The notes beneath the pieces are model-generated. The model was not told the origin of the DNA. It made no database searches and saw nothing but the letters and a program-made list of their open reading frames with translations. A stretch of DNA of 64,000 bases from Eremophila alpestris peregrina (lineage: Eukaryota > Chordata > Aves > Passeriformes > Alaudidae): assembly GCA_009792885.1 (NCBI GenBank), contig WMCF01000003.1:11737986-11801985 (forward strand), read 5' to 3'. The translations under genes were made by a program, and so were the position numbers. Below are positions 60,908-64,000 of the stretch, piece by piece; position 1 is the first letter of the stretch, and every line of letters starts with the position of its first letter.

Positions 60908-63900
60908 TGGCAGGGTTGCCTCTGGGCAGAGCTAGCCTACATGAGAGAGGAACACCTGCAGCACATGAACAATATGGTAAATAATTATTTAAATTTGTTA
61001 AGAATCTTTATATTTTTTCAGTGTTTCTTGGACATTATGACAATGTACTGTATTCACCCAGCTCAGCACATAAGTTGACAGATAAGTCCCCTCAGACTAG
61101 ATGTTTGCTAAGAAAATCTGCTTTCATCTGTTAAATCTGAATACTACACCACAGCAATTGTGGTGTCCATTTTTTAATAAATTAAATATTTCAACTGATG
61201 GTTTGTAAGTTCAAAATTCTGTTTTGTCACATTGAAACAAATTAAAATAAAATTAGTCTTCAGATATTAGTTTCTCTCCAAAATATTTCTCATTGCTTTT
61301 CTATACAGCAGCTTGTATTAAATATTTCTCACCTCTTTCATGAAAGCAAGCACAAAAAAAGTGTAGTGGTCCTCATACAGAAGCTTATATTTTATAATAT
61401 CCTGTTTTATTTCAAAATCCAGAATCATGTTCCAATAGAACCAAATTTTTTTTCATAAACAGAAGTTATATCAAAACATTTATCATGTATATACCATTTT
61501 AATAATTAAAAATGCATTCAATAAACAGTCTTGCATGTATTATTCAAAAGATGCAGTATGTTTACCTTCACTGCACAAAGGTCAAATAGAGAAAGTAAAG
61601 CATCTTTTTTTTTTTGTCACTTAATTTTAATAAGCTCATTAGTATTTAGCTAGAGTGCTGAGAAAAATATGTAGATTTCCCCTGAAGCTGTTTGACGTGT
61701 TACTATTTTGCTTTAATCTATTTTTCTTACCTTCACCTTCTTTCTTAAGTTAGAAGGAGAAAAACCTGTGATTTGCATGCTATGGAATTTTCTAGCAAAC
61801 TCAAGCAAACTGCATTTGATCTAGATTTCTCTCTGGTTTTTCCCTACCTGACATGCAAATTTTTGGATTACCAAGCAAAAAACCCCATCTAAATAGACTC
61901 CTGATGACAGTCAGACTTGGGTTCTGCCAAGCAATCATTAAACTGACCCAAATGACAGTGTCACAGACACATCAACTCTTGCTTTTAAAGCATGTCTCTG
62001 AACCAAAATGGACTGAATGTTTTAGCCAAGAGCAATTAATGAGGGCAGTAAGCAAATCCCCAAGAAGTTCCTTAATGATACATTCAGAGATCTCTAAATT
62101 CAGTAATATTTTGCTACCATATTTATTTTTATTTTCCTTAAGAGAAGCTGTTTTGAATTCAACAGATATTTGTTCTTGATTTTCTTTATGAAATCACAAA
62201 ACAAACTTGTTTCATTTGGAACAGACACAACCTTTCAAAAACATTGGGAAGAGATTCTAAACCCCTAGAGTTATTCATTGGGTACAATTCTTATCTGAAA
62301 TGTTGGAGATTTGTTCCAAATTCTCTCATCTGCAAGGGAGGTGGGGATGTGGTCTATATTACCCCAGATCTCTGAGAGTCTCCCACACATCTGTAGGGAA
62401 AATTTTATGAGATGCAGTGTTCTCAGCTAATTTATACTAATTCTGGGGTTTTTTCATGCAAAGGTAAAAGAAGATGTCTCACTCATTAAGGAAGTACATA
62501 CATATGAAATCTCTTATATGCTTCTTTATTTAGGAATACATCTGCGTTAAACTGCCTCAAGCAGTGAAATGGGGAGGCTGAGCTGGCTGGAAATTCTTTT
62601 TGGAACAGGATTCTGGGCAAAGATGAGGAGGATCTAAGACCTCATTCACAGCATACATTTAAATGCTCCTTTCTTTCTTAAAGAGAATGCTGACGTACCT
62701 TGATTTTTTGTGGCAGTTTTACAAATTCCTAGGAATATTCAGGCTTGTTAATTAAAACACAAAGTTTTATCTACTTAGCAAATTCTGGGTTCTTCCTTAG
62801 AGGTGAGCTGAAATTCCCTAAAATAGAATGGAATCTCCAAGTTCCACATTTCGGTTGCATGATATGACAGCATCTATTTAGCCTCAGTTGCTAAAAGGGT
62901 AAACACTCCCCAAAAAATAACACTACAAAGTCAAATTCTGTTAACTGAGTAGTCTTGATAATACCAGAAACAACTTTTTGGCAAATTTCAGCACATCTAT
63001 CATTCATTAAAATATTTTTGCCCAGTTCTAATGTTCAGCAGTGTTACATTCTCAGACTTGCACTTACTTCTTAGTATCTTCATCATCAATAATTGCATGA
63101 AGAAGTGACAGTTTTACATGATATCTTGCATATCCAACTACAAGCTTTTATGCAGTTTATACATAAATGCTTCCAAATCTAGCTGTTAACATTAAAGTCT
63201 TGTTTAATCGCTCTTTATCTTTGTTCTAGCTTTCGTATAATATCGTGCCAATTATTTTAAAATAATGTTTAACAACTTATCTTCTGAATTCTATTTCACA
63301 CTGTTTAGCGTAGCTAATACACTGTATCAAATAGTTAACAGCAGCTGCAGGTAACACACTCTGCTTCTGTGTATACTTAATGCCCTGGATTGGAAAGCAA
63401 AATAAAAATGTCCTGAAGAGACATTTTCTTGCAGAGAGTTTTATTTAGAAACCAGTCCATACTCATAAATGCATACCTAGAAAAATGCAGAATTGATTTA
63501 ATTTTCTTCATGTGTCAGTCCGTGAGCTCCAGATCTAGTCCTTGCCCACCGTTGTTCATGGCTCTTGCTTGGCAGTAGCAGACTGGAGCAACTTGACTTA
63601 GGGCTCCAGGCTACAAGTAGTGTTTTATATGAACAGTCCTTCAGCCTGTAGGGTCCCAATTAAACCTGAGACCCTGAGCGGGATGTAGCCCAATTTTAAT
63701 AGCAATTGCTTACATATCTTTAAAAAAAATCCCTTCCTATGGCAGATTCAACAGAGAAGCAGAGCCAGTTGAGTATTAAAGTAAAAACAGTTCTTCTCAG
63801 GAGGACATTAAGACAATGAGAAGACTGTTAAACTCACCACAGTTTGAAATTATAGAAGGATGAAAGTTTGAACTAGTTTCCAAAGCATCAGCTTTTCACT

Positions 63901-64000
63901 CACAATAAATATGCTGGAAAAGGGATTTATTATATTGCAGTTAATCTTTTAAGTGCTATACTTGCCCATAAGGCAATCTGATAAAATTTATGATAAGAGG
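60908..64000. other. Unique AT-rich non-coding DNA
   Basis: No gene or recognised transposable element is seen. The segment at about 63500-63720 is less AT-rich and looks like an old unclassified repeat or a small conserved element. I could not align it to a known family. Confidence 0.6.

Noticed and set aside
60334..60984. Four frames of 79-88 codons on both strands
   Set aside because: They lie in or across the solo LTR and have no retroviral domain.
1..64000. CRISPR arrays, bacterial operons, tRNA, rRNA, snRNA genes
   Set aside because: No regularly spaced repeats, no prokaryotic gene organisation, and no recognisable structural RNA gene boxes were seen on either strand.

Overview
The window looks like a vertebrate, and most probably a bird, chromosome. 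It is AT-rich, has no long open reading frames, and carries several short 3' ends of CR1 retrotransposons. It also holds two LTRs that resemble avian ERVL-type solo LTRs and a third solo LTR with a clear polyadenylation signal. The CR1 ends have the avian forms of the 3' tail (octamer-like ATTCTATG and TATTCTATTCT endings). I cannot name the species or the chromosome.

I find no protein-coding gene that can be supported. The open reading frames present are 60 to 155 codons long, many lack an ATG, and they either fit chance or lie inside repeats. The window is best read as a gene desert or the inside of a very long intron. What can be annotated is repeats, a small number of candidate regulatory elements, and long stretches of unique non-coding DNA.

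Layout. 1-6.9 kb: unique non-coding DNA with a few simple repeats. About 7.02-7.24 kb: a short, very GC- and CpG-rich island ending in a TATAAAT motif. This is the strongest promoter candidate in the window, and a weak orphan-exon candidate lies just upstream of it. 7.3-14.9 kb: unique DNA, a tandem duplication at 10.26 kb and a TTTC microsatellite at 13.0 kb. 14.9-15.06 kb: a MIR-like CORE-SINE. 15-32 kb: AT-rich unique DNA with hairpins, small homeodomain/SOX-like clusters and a triple MEF2-like repeat. 32.3-34.6 kb: a dense nest made of a plus-strand ERVL-type solo LTR with a 5-bp near-perfect target duplication, a probable antisense LTR, a CR1 3' end, and two large microsatellites. 34.6-49.7 kb: unique AT-rich DNA with one CR1 scrap. 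49.7-55.2 kb: a CR1 cluster, including an antisense CR1 reverse-transcriptase relic facing a sense CR1 3' end. 60.38-60.90 kb: a third solo LTR. The remainder is unique AT-rich DNA.

Nothing here works together as a pathway. The items most likely to matter are the CpG island/TATA candidate promoter and the clusters of homeodomain, SOX, octamer and MEF2-like motifs, which are compatible with a gene desert carrying distal enhancers. That reading is inference and rests on motifs only.
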